A stretch of DNA of 64,000 nt from Stropharia rugosoannulata. Its lineage: Eukaryota > Basidiomycota > Agaricomycetes > Agaricales > Strophariaceae. The notes under the pieces are model-generated. The model made no database searches, had not been told where the DNA came from, and was given only the letters and a program-made list of their open reading frames with translations. The stretch is taken from NCBI GenBank assembly GCA_028532985.1, contig JANCIK010000007.1, positions 1,178,001 through 1,242,000 of the forward strand. The letters are read 5' to 3'. Position 1 is the first letter of the stretch. Each line of letters starts with the position of its first letter. The translations under genes and the position numbers were made by a program. This document shows, in pieces, positions 1 to 12,510 of the stretch.

Positions 1-3000
1 AGCTTATCCACGGTCAAGAGTGTCGTGTTAGTATGCGATCTACCGTCAGCAGACGAACTATTACACGAGATTTTTCGCGACCTCTTTACCATCGTCAAGC
101 GCGACTTTACGAAGAAAGTAGAAATTCTTATGGCCGATATTCTAGTTGCTCTCATCGAGGAGTGTAATTCATTTCCCAGTGACGCGCTAGAAATAATAAT
201 GGCCCAATTCACCGAGAAAAATGCAGTAAGCAATCATTCTATATTTCAATGTGGCGTATCTTCATGCCCCTTTGCAGCTCAGCCAGCCTGGCTATCGTTT
301 AGCTGTAACAGTCTGCAACTCCGCCGCCGATCGCCTCCAACGGCACGTTGCTCAATACTTCGGAGACCTACTAACTTCATCGCCTGAAGATGAGGAAGAG
401 GAATCTGCGTCGGCGTCGTCGGCGACAGCACACGACCTGGTCAAACGACTTCACCATGCGTGTCCCTCTGTATTGCATAGCGTTATTCCGCTTCTTGAAG
501 CAGAGTTGCGTGCCGATAATCTTTCACCTCGTCTCATCGCGACACAGACCCTTGGTGAGATGTATGCGTCGGATAAGGGCGGTCCGGAGCTCGTCAGGAA
601 GTACCCTGCTACATGGACAACATGGATCAATCGCAAGGCGGACATTTCACCGCAAGTGCGGCTGAAATGTGTCGAAGCAATACCCGCTCTCCTTACCAAC
701 TTGCCAGAGGCCAAGGAGACCCTCGAGGAGTTGCTTAAATTGAAGATATATGACCCCGATGAAAAAGTGCGGGCGGCGACTTGCAAGGTATTCTCATGCC
801 TTGACTACGAGGGTGCTTTGCGCCACGTATCGGAAGACCTTTTGAAGGAAGTTGTTGGACGTGGGCTGGACAAGAAGGTATGTTCTTCATAGCCAATCCA
901 CATACACCATCTCAGCAATCGATAGAAAGCCGTGCGGACAGAAGCATTGAACAGTATAGGCAAGCTTTACGGCCTTGCATGGCCAGAAATGTACGTCCGT
1001 ATATTGACCACAATTGATATTTAAACTAACCTAGGCATAGCGGAAATAACGATCCCTCTGCTGTAAAACACTTCGCATGGATTCCAGATGAAGTAATTCT
1101 GATGGCCAATGCCAGCGCAGAAATAAGGTCAGTCAAAGACTACATCACAAAATTAATAGACTGACAAAAATCGCAGAGCATCCGCTGAACAAGTAATCTT
1201 TGAGCAAATACTTCCATTACCGTCTTTAGCCGGTAAAGAAAAAGATGTCGACATTACTGCCTGGGTGGATCGCTTGCTCGTGACGATGCGTTATCTGACT
1301 GAAAAGTCCACATCGATACTGATGACCCTATCGGGCCTGAAGTCAACGTATGTTTTGCGCTTTTGTACCCTTCGAAATGACCTAACACCACTGTTATAGG
1401 CGTCCAAACGCATTTGACAAGTATTTGGAAAGCTGTATCAAAAACAATGGCGGAATCATCGATAAGGACGAAGAAGTCATTACCAAGCGTTTGAAAATAA
1501 CGACTTCGTATCTAGCAAATACTTTCCCTGACCCTGTGAAAGCGTCAGAGGATCTACATGCATTTGCAAAGTTAAACGAAAATCGGCTGTATAAACTGCT
1601 CGGGACCTGCATGGACCCGCAGACCGACGTTAAAAGTCTAGCCAAGGCACAGGTGAGTCAAATCATGAAAAATCTGCCATTAAACCGCACAAGCTTATCT
1701 ATGGTGGCTCATGCAGAGTGAGTTCCTCAAGCGGACAGAACAACTTTCCTCCCAGATCCTGGGAACGATGACGACTTTGCTGCGGCGAGGATCGTACCAG
1801 ATCATCAACACTTCGCTCGTCCCGCCTTTACTGAAGCATATACAAAAAGGAGCCTCCTCCACCAAAGCCATCGACCGCAAAAATGGCGAATTCGCCGGGC
1901 GATTGCTCAGTGAAATAGCACGATATGCACCAGCTCTCCTCAAGGGTCACATTGGCGAGCTTTGCAAGGTTATCGCAGGAACCGCAGGGGACGCCAGCGA
2001 AAAGGGCAAGGGCAAGGACAAGAGCGGGGACAGCGGCGAGGCTGTAGAGAGTGCGATCATGGCACTGGCGAATGTTGTCCGATGGGACGATAAGATCGGG
2101 ACGATGGTGGATAAGAAGACGAACGAGCGAGTAATGCGGCTCGCGCTGAGTGAAGAATGGCGCAAAGCGAAGTTTGCGGCACGGTACCTCGCTTTCTGCA
2201 AGAATAAGAGCACACTATGTGCATCACTCGTGGAGGTGTGTTTTCGGTTGTGTGTTATATATGTCGCTGTAATTGCTGACCTCTTTTTGTTCTAGTCGAT
2301 TGCAGATGCAATGGAGAGTGCAGATGTTGAGCTACCAGTCGCTCATGTATATGCACTTGCCGAAATGTCGCGCTTTGCTGACGACGCCTTTGAGAAGAAG
2401 AGCGAAGTTATTATGACTTACCTGATCAAAAGGGTTCTCATGACTCCCTCACCCATGGATCCCGTACGTCGTTTCACACGCCCGTTTTCATAAAGACGTC
2501 AGCTTATGCCGTCGCTCCCTTTGTAAAGGATGACGAGAATCAAGATGAGGAATGGATGGAGGACGATGATGTTTCTGATTCCTTGAGGGCGAAGGTGACG
2601 GCTCTTAAGGTCTGCCGAAATCGCTGTCTAGCGAATGCGGAGTCAGAGAAGGCCCTGGAAATTGCGACGCCCGTGCTGAAGTTATTTGCTGCCCTCGTTG
2701 AGCACGACGGAACACTGAATCCAGATGTTGAAGAAAAGTTTATCTTTTTACCTTATACGCTTCGATATATGCTCATGTGGCTTTATCCCGCAGCCCAAAG
2801 GCCAAGTCACGGATGCGTCTACAGGCTGCTGTGTCCCTACTTCACCTGTCGCAAGTGGAGGTCTTCTCTAATGCGATTACACCCAAATTCTTAAGGCTTG
2901 CTTGTGTTATCCAAGTAAGCGTCTTCCTCACTTGATCTATTTGAGTTGAGCTAATGTTCTTAAAAGGATTCATGCTTCAACGTCCGCCAAATATTCCTGA

Positions 3001-4313
3001 ACAAATTGCTTAGGTTCCTACAACCACGGAAACTTCCGGCGAAATTTAATGTGATACCCTTCCTCACTGTAATGGACCCAGAAGCGGACATTAAGACTTG
3101 GGTACGTCAACTCTCACAAAGGATCACCTGCGGTAATTAATGACTTTCATCAGGCTGCGGGATACGTTCATACCGCCAAGAGCAGGATGCCTCCATGTAA
3201 GCTTCTCTTTTTAGCTAGCTGCGTGATGTAAATGCTCAAATTCGTTTGTAGCTGTCCGGATTGACCATCTGGAGTTGATTTTCCTTCGCTTATTGCATGT
3301 ACTTGCCCACCATCCGGATTTCGGGAAGGAGAAGGATGAGCTGCTGGATATGGCTACGTACGTGTGGGGAACTTGTTGCGTCACAGATTATGACTGAATT
3401 ATTGCTTCTAGTTATGTTCACTTCTACCTGGAGAACATTGCGACAAATGATAACGTATCATTACTGTATCATCTCGCTTGTAAGGGCAAGACCGTGCGCG
3501 ATCCAGAATCGCAGGGTGCTAGTGAGGTGAGTAGCTCGCGCCGCCGTCCTTCACAATCCGGCGCACTCACAATGCCCTTTCCAGAACCTATACGTGATGT
3601 GCGAGATCGCAGAAATCCTAATCAAAGGGCTAGCGCAAACGCATTCATGGTCCCTGACCAGCTATCTCCCCGCGCAGATCAGACTGCCTTCTGATATCTT
3701 CCGGCCACTGCCAAATTCTGGAGCGGCGAACGAGGTTCGTAGTTTATTGATGACTGGACGTATGTATGGGGCCGTCTAACAGCCAGCAGATCCTCAAGGC
3801 CGTGTACCTTCCTGCCGACGCCAATGCATGGCTGACTGACCGATTCAAGTTGCCAGGCTACAAGCAGGAGAAAGAGAAAAAGGAGAGGAAGGAAAGGGTA
3901 CCGTCTAAACGAAAGGCGCCCGCCACGAAGACGAATGGACACGCGAAGTATGCCTTGATTCTATCAGAGTTAGTGCATACAACTGATCTTGTGCTGAAAT
4001 TATAGGCGTGCGCGAAGGAAACGTAATGTTTCTGATGACGAAGACGATGATGATGCTGTTTCGTCTGACGCTGGTGAGGATAGCGATGTGGAGATGGCGG
4101 ATGCCCGGCCGAGTAAAGCCCGAAAGAGTGACGTGTCGGAGAATGGCAAGCTAAGCAGAGCAGAGCGACTGAGTGCACGCACGCAAGCCAAGGTCGGTTC
4201 CATCGTATTCACCTGTGTCCTGTGTCTTTCCTTACATTGTACTACAGGAGCAACAATCCAACGGGAAGAAAAGGCAGGCCACGCCATCCGATGAGGGCGA
4301 CGAGGACGGTTAA
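1..4313 (+). CDS. PDS5: PDS5-like cohesin regulator, 5' end outside the window
   Basis: Pds5 binds the cohesin ring on chromosomes and controls sister chromatid cohesion and cohesin release, acting in the nucleus as a long HEAT-repeat rod. The reading frame is already open at base 1 and runs through about a dozen exons to a TAA at 4311-4313. Visible blocks are a HEAT-repeat opening with LLHEIFRDLFTIVKRDF, the repeat region at 278-877 with DNLSPRLIATQTLGEMY, and further helical pairs to about 3.9 kb. The last 130 residues are low-complexity, with alternating basic and acidic stretches (KRKAPATK, DDEDDDDAVSSD), as in other Pds5 C-termini. Clear introns include 226-277 and 878-925, both keeping frame. 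The N-terminal part lies upstream of the window. The family call rests on remembered sequence pattern and is strong; exact exon ends in 0.9-3.8 kb are approximate. Confidence 0.9.
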
Positions 4314-4760
4314 TGTAATATGATGATTAATTGGTCGATTGTGATTGCTGTATCGCTGTTCTTCTCAGGCTGACCCTTTCTCTATTACTATTTGCTCTCT
4401 GTAACGCTGTATTGTGTTATGTTATTGTACTGACTGTCTATTCTTTATATTTTCACCTTATATCACTTGCAAGGTATATTTTATGGATCCTCTTTTTATT
4501 ACTCTGCTGTCGATTTATGGCATTGTCACTTGAACACTGCTGGAATTGAAACTCGCGTTGCCATTTTGTCTTGTGTGAGGTCGAGTGAGCGCTTGAAAGA
4601 GGATTCCAAGAAGGGCATGGGGCAGGCAATACTGGTGAAAAAATGAAACAAAGTTGTTTGTTATGTTTTATTCTAGGTAGAAAACCAAAGGAATATCGTC
4701 GAGGACGTCCACTAAAATATTGTTGCTCCGTTTTTTACCGGCTTGTTCTGCATACCAACA
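4314..4760. other. Intergenic, 3' ends of convergent genes
   Basis: This 447-base T-rich stretch separates the stop codons of PDS5 (plus strand) and the SET protein (minus strand). It should hold both polyadenylation regions. I see no gene in it. Confidence 0.6.
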
Positions 4761-5974
4761 TTAGCTAGATGATGTTTCATCAGAAAGAAGAAACTGACGT
4801 CTTTGCTTTTTTCTCCAGGCCCACTGTTTCATACGTTTTGGTGGATCAGTAAGCCAATCCTCGAAGCGTGCCGCCAGGGCCGGATCCTCGACTCTGCTTA
4901 ACTGGACAGTCATCCTACCCCACCGGACAAACTCGTCCAGGTCTCCAAGCATCGCATAACACATTGCGAGCTCTTCAGCAAACAGATTGCACATGCCCTC
5001 CATGCCCTCCAGGCTGATCATCTCAAGCGCCTGCAGGTGCTCGCGGATCACGAGGTCGTCCTCCCGCGCAAGGTCGCGGCACCACTTCTTGTACCGCAGA
5101 TGCGTGAAGATCCAGCGGCCAAGTGCCCCGCGGCGCGCATCCGACTGCGCGATCCGCTCGGGCTCGCTCGGGGGAACGGCGCACCATGGGCAGTCGCAGG
5201 TGAAGCGGTAGTGCTCGAGCAGTTGTGCCATGCGCTCGCTGCGCGGCAGGGCGGGGTTGACGTACGTCTTCTGGATCTCCGTGCCCTCGGGGATCGTCCG
5301 TAGCGCGTATATCGAGAGCGTCAGCGCGCGCCGGTCCCACTTGACCGCGACGTTCGGGCCGCAGCTGTTAATAACCAAGGAGGAAAAATGCATAAGCTGG
5401 CGGAGAGGGCATGCACGGCGCCTCACGCTCACCTGTGGTTCGCCCGGTTGATAATGGGGTACACACCGCCGTACGTAGGTGCGTCTGCGTCCGCCGGCGG
5501 CTCCCCGAGCACGTTGGCCGGGTCGAGCTCGAGCGTCATCGCGTTGGTATGCACGATGCCCTCCACCGGGCTCGGGCACTCGCTAGGCGGGCGGCAGTTC
5601 GCCATGGCCAGTAGCACTGAGCGTTGCGGCTCAGGCAGCGCAACGCCCAGTGCATCGTAAGCCTCTGCCGGGAAGTCACGATCCGGGAGGATGAGCGCAG
5701 GGTGTTCGACATAGATCAGTTCGCCCGGTGAGATATCGCGCGTCGCGAACATGCCCATGCCCTTCTGCGGCGTGCGTTTTACATGAAAGCATGGGTCGGC
5801 TAGCGGAGGAACTGCACGAGGCAGGGGGTTGGGCAAGAGCGGGATAAGGCGGGGTTCAAGCAGGCATGATATCGTAACTTCTTGGGCATCCGGAGCGGCT
5901 GGCAGGACTACCTTGTGTAGTGTGTAAGTTCGGCCTTTTATTGTCCAGGTTCTGCTTCCTTCATCTGGAGGCAT
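4761..5974 (-). CDS. SET-domain protein (probable lysine methyltransferase)
   Basis: SET proteins transfer methyl groups from S-adenosylmethionine to protein lysines. Two exons, 5433-5974 and 4761-5364, join in frame across a 68-base intron and give 381 residues. The splice falls inside the diagnostic motif, rebuilding NHSCGPN, the SET cofactor-binding signature. Upstream is the SET-N segment (GMGMFATRDISPGELIYVE, about residues 70-90). Downstream come EIQKTYVNPALPRSER and a post-SET-like CDCPWC. No MYND zinc finger is visible, so it is SMYD/SET5-like only in overall layout. I start at the ATG at 5974, because the slightly longer open frame begins with TTG. The protein ends in a basic-then-acidic tail. 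Substrate is unknown. The gene is convergent with PDS5 and probably unrelated in function. Confidence 0.85.
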
Positions 5975-6402
5975 CAAGGAGTTGGTGGTGGTAAGAAGAC
6001 AAGATTGGCCACCAGCAAATTATTATCTTATCTTTCGATCAACTTTGCACGTGTACAGAGGATTCAGAGCCGCAGAAAAATATATGATTGAGCGGTATGC
6101 GGGAATAAGTATGTGGCATGTACAGATAGAGATGCAAGTTATTATCGACTAGTGGTACGGATGATATGTTAAGCATTACAATGATGAGCTGAAGAGACAA
6201 AGCATGAAACGAGAGCGTGTATCACAAGCAAGAAGAGTAAAGCGTCGCTTCGTACGACGCGCGTATTTTCAGAGGATCCAGTGAAAAAAGAAAACATACA
6301 AAAAGCCCAAGGAGAAAGGTTGAGGGTCGATGGCTGGGCCAGGCCCACAGCAGTTTTGGTATCATTTGAAGACGGGGTAACAGTGAGCAAAGCAGACGGT
6401 GA
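5975..6402. other. Intergenic, promoter side of the SET gene
   Basis: These 428 bases lie upstream of the SET gene start and downstream of the carboxylesterase-like stop. I see no credible ORF and no clear TATA box. Confidence 0.5.
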
Positions 6403-8727
6403 TCAGTTCCAGTCTGCACCGAGCACGGGGCCCCGGCTCAGCTCGACGCTGCACTTCTGCACGAGGTGCGCACCGAGCGGCTCGAGCACGTCCTTCCACA
6501 TTCGCGTCCTCCGCCGCCCCTCGAAGATCGCATCGGTGCGCTCCCCGGTCTCGCCCTCGGGCCCGAACACGAACACGCGGTCCTCGCGCCACGGCACCTC
6601 CGCGTACGCAAACGACAGCCAGCGCTCCTGCATCGTGTCGCGCACGCGTGCATACGTTAGCTCGTCGACTGTCGACGTAAGCCAATCTTCCTCGTCGCTC
6701 ACGAGACTGCCGCACTGCTCCTGGAGCCGCTCGCACTTCTGTATCACCGCGCTCGCGCTCAGGTCGCGCACGGCGGCGACGTCGATCCGGGGCGGCGTGG
6801 GCACGGTGCCGTTCAGCGCCGAGGTGAGCAGCCCGTCGTCCTCATCGTCGACATCGAAGCTGTACGTCTCGGCTTCCGAGGTAGAGAACGCACGTTCCGG
6901 GAGCGGGACGGTGTCGAAGAGGTACATCAGGTCGGCGCCGTGGTGCGGAACGCAGCGCGCAGGTCCTTCCTGGTCAAAGACATAGCGCCACACGTTCTTC
7001 CCAGAACGGTCGCGCTTCATTGACTCGGCTAGGCAATGAGTAGGCCATGCCACGCGGCCATCGCCGACGAGCTCGAGGACATGGTCGATGATTTCCTCAG
7101 CCGGCGTCGACGCCGATATATCGTACGCCCTAAGCAGCCCAGTCGCTTTTGACAGATTTTGGCAGATGGCCTTGAGCCGGCGGACGACTCCCGAGGACGT
7201 CCACGCAGAAATAGGAAGAGACCAAAGGGTTCCATCGCACGAGTTGTCACCAATAATCAGCGGTTGGCGACTGGGGTCTGAGGACAAAATGATTCTTCGA
7301 CCGCTATTTGGCGCAGAACGCCTCGTCGATCTGCTCCGGCTTTTCGCTGGACTATGGGTAGACTGACTGAAGACACTGCGATTAGGACTGCCAGAGACTG
7401 TGTGCCTCAGTGGAGGGCGCAGATGGCTCGACGTAGACGAGGACGGTGACAGCGTTGGAGACTGGACTCTGGAGGGGCGTTCTCCAAATCGGTGGTGTTC
7501 GTGCCCCCGATGTTTCCCCGATGACGAGGGGTCGGTTCCGAAGTAATTCTGCCATCCATCCCGAAGGAACACGTGGTCGTCAACGGCACGGATGTTCTGA
7601 CCCAGCCCTATGAGTTTCTCAACCTCGGTCGCTCTGAACTTCTCAATAGATGTGATCTGCAGAGCAGACATGACACGGGAGAGTGTCCAAGTCGCGCTGC
7701 CGACATCGGGGAGCACAGGCTCGAAGATGGCAGACTGGACTATCGCGCGATGGAATAGGGGTGGCTCCTCGTCGTTCGCGCGGGAGAGGAGGTGGAGGAC
7801 GATGTCTGCTGCGCCCGTGCCGATGCCGAAGAGGGTGACGTTGTTGGGATCGCCGCCGAAATCAGCGATGTAGCGACTAACCCATTCCATGGCGGTTCGC
7901 TGGTCACGGAGGCCTGTATCAAACGTTAATTATAACAAAAAGGGCACAAGTCGGGACGAACTGACCGTAATTGCCCGTGCCCTTCTCACCTGCAGCTCTG
8001 TTGTCATCCCGAATAAGTGCATTCGTGGCGAAGCCCAGAAGGCCTATCCGGAAACTAGAAATCACAATAGGTCTCAGCTACAAAGCGGGCGGAAGGCCGG
8101 GAAGGTTTCTTCGCTCACTTGATGGTGACTACAATTACTGGTTTTTTGTATTCGATGCTTTTGCGCACAATTGCGCCGCCATCGAAGAACCACTCAGACC
8201 CAGAGCCACGGTCACCACCTCTTTAAGTAATGCAAACATGTATAGGTGAGCGACAGAAATTTGCAAAATCAAATGGTAATTACCCATGAAACCAAATCAT
8301 GACGGGTATCCTAGAGTGTTGAGGAAGTCCGCCTGGGCAAGTGATATTCAAGTTCAGGCATTCGAACTCATCCTGGGGTAGCTCTTGTTCTGCTGGGTTC
8401 GGGGGTATACCAAATATAGTCTCTTCGGCGAGGTGTTTGAATCGTTTCTGGGGGCATATTGGTCTACGACAACATGTAAGCGTTGAGTAGGGGACATAAT
8501 GGGCTACCGTACCCATGCGTTGTCGCGTGCGTCACTGAAGGATATGAATTACATATCGTAGACTGCCTAAATCGTGCGGGTATATTGGCAAACTTGATTC
8601 CACGAAACTGGTGTATTGGGGCGGCTGCGGAGGAAAGAGGGTGCTCTATGCCACAGAAAGTAGTGTTTAGCTGTTGGTGATTCAGCCAAACGAATGGCGT
8701 CGTCGTGGTTGATTCTGGCACAGGCAT
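6403..8727 (-). CDS. Carboxylesterase type B fold protein lacking the catalytic serine
   Basis: Five exons (8513-8727, 8284-8463, 8119-8220, 7966-8054, 6403-7913) join in frame into 698 residues. Family landmarks appear in order: FRGIKFANIPARF, the conserved HGPICPQ turn, the oxyanion-hole HGGG, NFRIGLLGF, GNYGLRDQRTAMEWV and GGDPNNVTLFG. The family nucleophile elbow is G-E-S-A-G, but here it reads G-I-G-T-G (about residues 225-229), so glycine replaces the catalytic serine and isoleucine the preceding glutamate. The acid region (GDNSCDGTLW) and the histidine region (VPHHGADLMYLF, about 519-520) remain. A Ser/Arg-rich insert of about 75 residues sits before the acid motif; family members are usually about 550 residues. 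No signal peptide is seen. The intact frame argues for a maintained non-hydrolytic protein, perhaps a binding protein like the neuroligins. Ester hydrolysis is unlikely. Confidence 0.85.
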
Positions 8728-10549
8728 TGCTGTTAGGTGAAGGTGGTATGGAGAAGGAATAGAGTGAGAGCCGGCTTGTCTTTGAAAAGCATGGTGTTGT
8801 GATCGATCGATTGACGATACATTCCTGGAGAGGGCCTTTCAAAAACTCCACTGGTCTTCCAAGATAGGAAGGACCCTGCCAATTCACGTGAACCGGGTTC
8901 ATCCGACTGACTTGCTCCTCGAATTCTTACGACTCTGACGCTACGACTGACGTTTGATGGATACCAAGGCTGTAGCTCGGAGAATCTACCGTGGGTCATG
9001 AGAGCTGTGGGGAATTAGTATCCGCCCCCAGGTCCGACACAGGAATCCAGGTGTTTCTGGGCATCGAAAGACCCGCCCCGATCCGCGACAATTCTGGGTC
9101 ATCTTGACCGCCGTTGTATTGACTGACCATAGTAGATTAGTCCCCGGGCTGACAGGAGAGAATAATGGATGATTCGATGAAGTGTCGAATAGTTTGTTTA
9201 GAACGTAAAATGGCAGGGTTCTCGCTAGCCTATCAAGGTCCGTCTCAGTTATTTATTGCACTGGCGAAAAAGGATAAAACATACCTTCAATCCGGAGCAG
9301 CTTAGCGACGAGGAAATGAATTGCATAGCCGTGGTGCATACGTCCACTGACGAAAGTCCTGGAATGATAATGGTGAATTCTTCGAAAGATAGGTCGGCGG
9401 AATAATGGATGAGTGTGTTGAATTCGAGAGGACTTGTTTAACCATGATCATCTCGCGTCGAGTGAAACGAAAGCAGGTATGTGAATGAATAATTACCTTG
9501 CAGAAAGGGAAGATTAAGAGGGAAGCATTGGAAAACAAATATTTGCGTTTGACATCTGACATTCGTAAATCGCACAATACTTACAGTCCACTCCCCTGAC
9601 ATGCGAGGAGCGGTGTCACTGAGTGCATCACCACCGAATCAACAGTCCCATTTTATAACCTCGGACATAGATTATGATACAGAGAAAGGACTCCGTCAAA
9701 AGAGGAAAACTGTTAATAATTATAAGTTAAACAGAATGAAAGCGGGAACTGAACTCTGGTTGGTCTAGTCAGGATACGCTACATCCCATCACAGATCGCT
9801 TGTCATCGTCGATTCTGACCTAGAGCACGGATACAATGAATGGTCGTAGAGTCCGTCAATATTTCCATCCACGCAGGGATGAAGCAGACTCTGAGATCGC
9901 AGTGATCAGATAAGTCCTGATTGCATTCCCATAAAGACCCTGAGTTGCCAACCCTCGCATCCCAGAGAAGAAGATCCGCAGGTGCAGCGCTGACAAGTCA
10001 GACGAAGAAAACCGACGATATCGAACAAGCCAGCGCCAAGGAAGATGACAAAAAGGAGGAGCGAAAGGTCATGGAGCGAATATATGCATTGGTATGGCAG
10101 CAGATATAAAACTTTGCTGAAGGTGATCAATCAAGGTTTGCGGTGAGAAAGTTCAAGAAAAAGCCATATCGATGAACTAAAAATGGCACACATTCATCGA
10201 TTATTAGTCAGCGGAACTTGCCGATTATCCGGGAACTTGCCGAAATCGTGATACCGCATTTGGCCCCGACCCCGCTCTTGGCACCAATCTTCACCTCATT
10301 GCTTGCTCGTTGCAAGCTGCAATTTCTTCTCGTGTTCTATAATGAAGCGCATCAAGTTTCGGATACTCGTGGACTCTGGTTGCATCTAATTGCTGAACGA
10401 CCCTATAGCACGATGCGTTGACCGTAATAAAAAAGCCTAGTTGATACCAACCTTCAACCTTACAACTTCTGGCATACACGTACGACGATACACATCTGCT
10501 GTGCCTCTTCATCTCTTATTGACTTTACGCCTATAGAAGCAAAACCATC
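8728..10549. other. Long intergenic stretch, no supported gene
   Basis: About 1.8 kb upstream of the carboxylesterase-like gene and of the first coiled-coil gene. Only short open frames of under about 110 codons occur, with no domain, no signal peptide and no exon pairs I could join. It presumably holds both promoters. Confidence 0.4.
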
Positions 10550-11194
10550 ATGAAATCGCCCAGGCTTGCTTCTCTCAGGGTTAAAACCAGCTCTCTCTCG
10601 ATGCGCGAACGTTCAATAGAGAGGAATGGCTCTTCTCCTGGCTCGCCTACCCCAGCTATACATATTCCGTCCCCAATTGCAGAATGCGCTGAAAATGGAG
10701 TTAACATCGGGCTCTCCTCCCCCATGCTTAGAGCGTTTTCTCCAATTGACAGGGAGAGGCTTACAAAGATGTTCGTGGATGCCCAGAGGCGTAGAGAGGC
10801 AATCGACGTCGACCATGCCGAGCTCGATATGAGGTGTGAAGAGCTGCAACGGAAGGAAATAGAGCTCGAGATACGTAAGTTAGACCTCGAATGGCGGCTA
10901 CGAGACCTTGCGCGGCAGACAAACGAACTTGCAAGGAAGGAGCAGGAGGTGAAGAGACAGGAGTATGAATATGAGCGCACCAAGAAGGCTCGCGACATCA
11001 GCCAGATGCTCCAGTACGCGGGTGGAAGCTCCGATCCAGTTCTTCCACCGTCATCGTCTGGGGCCATTGCCGCTCTAATAGTTCGCGTTGACGCCCTCGA
11101 AAAACAATGGAGGTTACGTTTCAACGGACTTGGCCGAGTCGACGCTCCGTTTGCTACAGTTAACGAGGACTTAGTACACCGTGCCTCTGCATAG
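10550..11194 (+). CDS. Small coiled-coil protein, copy 1 of a local trio
   Basis: An intronless 214-residue frame with a true ATG. The first 65 residues are rich in serine and proline (SPGSPTPAIHIPSP). Residues about 70-145 form a highly charged heptad coiled coil (KEIELEIRKLDLEWRL, ARKEQEVKRQEYEYER). A short C-terminal helix contains IVRVDALEKQW. I do not recognise a named family. The same plan (Ser-rich head, Glu/Arg/Lys coil, R-V-x-A-L-E motif) recurs in the next plus-strand gene at 11980, and the coil alone at 13668, suggesting local duplication. No signal peptide or membrane segment is visible, so it is probably cytosolic or nuclear and oligomeric. Function is unknown. Confidence 0.6.
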   Translation: MKSPRLASLRVKTSSLSMRERSIERNGSSPGSPTPAIHIPSPIAECAENGVNIGLSSPMLRAFSPIDRERLTKMFVDAQRRREAIDVDHAELDMRCEELQRKEIELEIRKLDLEWRLRDLARQTNELARKEQEVKRQEYEYERTKKARDISQMLQYAGGSSDPVLPPSSSGAIAALIVRVDALEKQWRLRFNGLGRVDAPFATVNEDLVHRASA

Positions 11195-11979
11195 ATGTTT
11201 ATCAATTGACTTATGTAAGTATAATACTTTCTAAAAATTTACTTGTTAATGCGATGAAATATTTTACGGGGTTCAGCGACATACGCGCAACACGCGCGTT
11301 TCGTGCGCCGTCTATTTTTATCACAATCAGTCCATACGCAACTTGCATTTTCCGAGCTAACACCAACTGTCAAGAGATTCCCAGCACACCAAGGGCCGGG
11401 ACGAAGAATGTAATATTCTGACAGCACTTCCATAATACGGCTAAATGAGGGCACATGCGGGCAAACAATCATGCATACAACGAGTCTTCAACGCACTGCA
11501 GCGTGGTGAACACGCACTAGTAGGGCGTTTGCAATGCGCGATGAGATGTGATACATGTTGTATCACCAGTGTTTTAACTGATAATTACAGCATGTATACG
11601 GTTTATACTTCATTTATGGCCATTTGAACCTCAAACAACTGACTAGCTTCGAAAATTTGTCGCCAGTCGGACGAGCTCATTAGCGTATAAGCCGAAGACA
11701 AAGGTTTGTCCCCCGCACGGATAAAGCAGGTGTCTGAACGGGTTGTCACCCTTCTCTTTAACACTACAACAAGGCAACCGAAAGGCCCCCCATATATTGG
11801 CCACATATATATTCGCCCTCTCTTCAACGCCACCGACAATCCTCGAATAATATAAACTTTAAAAAGAAACGAACTAAACACCATACATTTCTGAACACCA
11901 AACTTGTAGGCACTCATTTCAGCGCCTCGCTCAATGTAATTCTCACAGTAGCCACTATCATATTACAGAACATTACATT
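11195..11979. other. Intergenic between coiled-coil genes 1 and 2
   Basis: 785 bases with only short accidental frames. It carries the 3' end of copy 1 and the presumed promoter of copy 2. Confidence 0.4.
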
Positions 11980-12510
11980 ATGACGATGTCTCGATTGTCT
12001 GAAATAGACGCGGCCAAGATCGTCTTGCTGCCTGCCTCCACATCGGCATCATACTACAGCGGCGCAGCTAGAGGCAGCTTAGAGGCCATTTCCAGGGTCC
12101 CCAGCGGCTCCGATTCCTACGCCGCTACAGACTATCACTCGCAGGTCGAGGAGAACAAGGAACTCGCGCTTTTGGAAGAAGAGCTTGAGGAGCGGAGGCG
12201 AAAGCTCGATCACTGGGAGGAGGACCTCAACAGGCGCATGAACGAGCTCAAGTCCGAAGAGCAAGACCTGGCGATACGAGAGAAGGAGGTCGATGCGGCA
12301 TTCAAGAAACTGAAGGCCAGTGCCCGTGGCGCCGAGGCATCCGAAGCGTCTATCCTCTCTGGAGTGTTGACCTTGTTGCAAGCCCGCGTCGAAGCCCTGG
12401 AGATCATTTTCCAGGAGCAGCGCGAACACCAGTTGAGCGATGCCGAGGCACCGTCTGAGAGCGAGCTGGACGAGGACGGAAGGGCCTCTCCTGCGGTGAG
12501 TAGTAGATAA
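11980..12510 (+). CDS. Small coiled-coil protein, copy 2 of a local trio
   Basis: An intronless 176-residue frame beginning MTMSRLSEIDAA. Residues about 1-55 are Ser/Ala-rich. Residues about 60-110 form a strong coiled coil (ALLEEELEERRRKLDHWEED, then NRRMNELKSEEQDLAIREKE). After a short Ala-rich linker comes LLQARVEALEIIFQEQ, matching the C-terminal R-V-x-A-L-E helix of copy 1. The tail is acidic (SESELDEDG). A tryptophan in the coil (LDHWEED) aligns with HSKWKEEL in copy 3. No catalytic or targeting motif is visible. I infer a self-associating protein of a lineage-restricted family. Confidence 0.6.
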   Translation: MTMSRLSEIDAAKIVLLPASTSASYYSGAARGSLEAISRVPSGSDSYAATDYHSQVEENKELALLEEELEERRRKLDHWEEDLNRRMNELKSEEQDLAIREKEVDAAFKKLKASARGAEASEASILSGVLTLLQARVEALEIIFQEQREHQLSDAEAPSESELDEDGRASPAVSSR

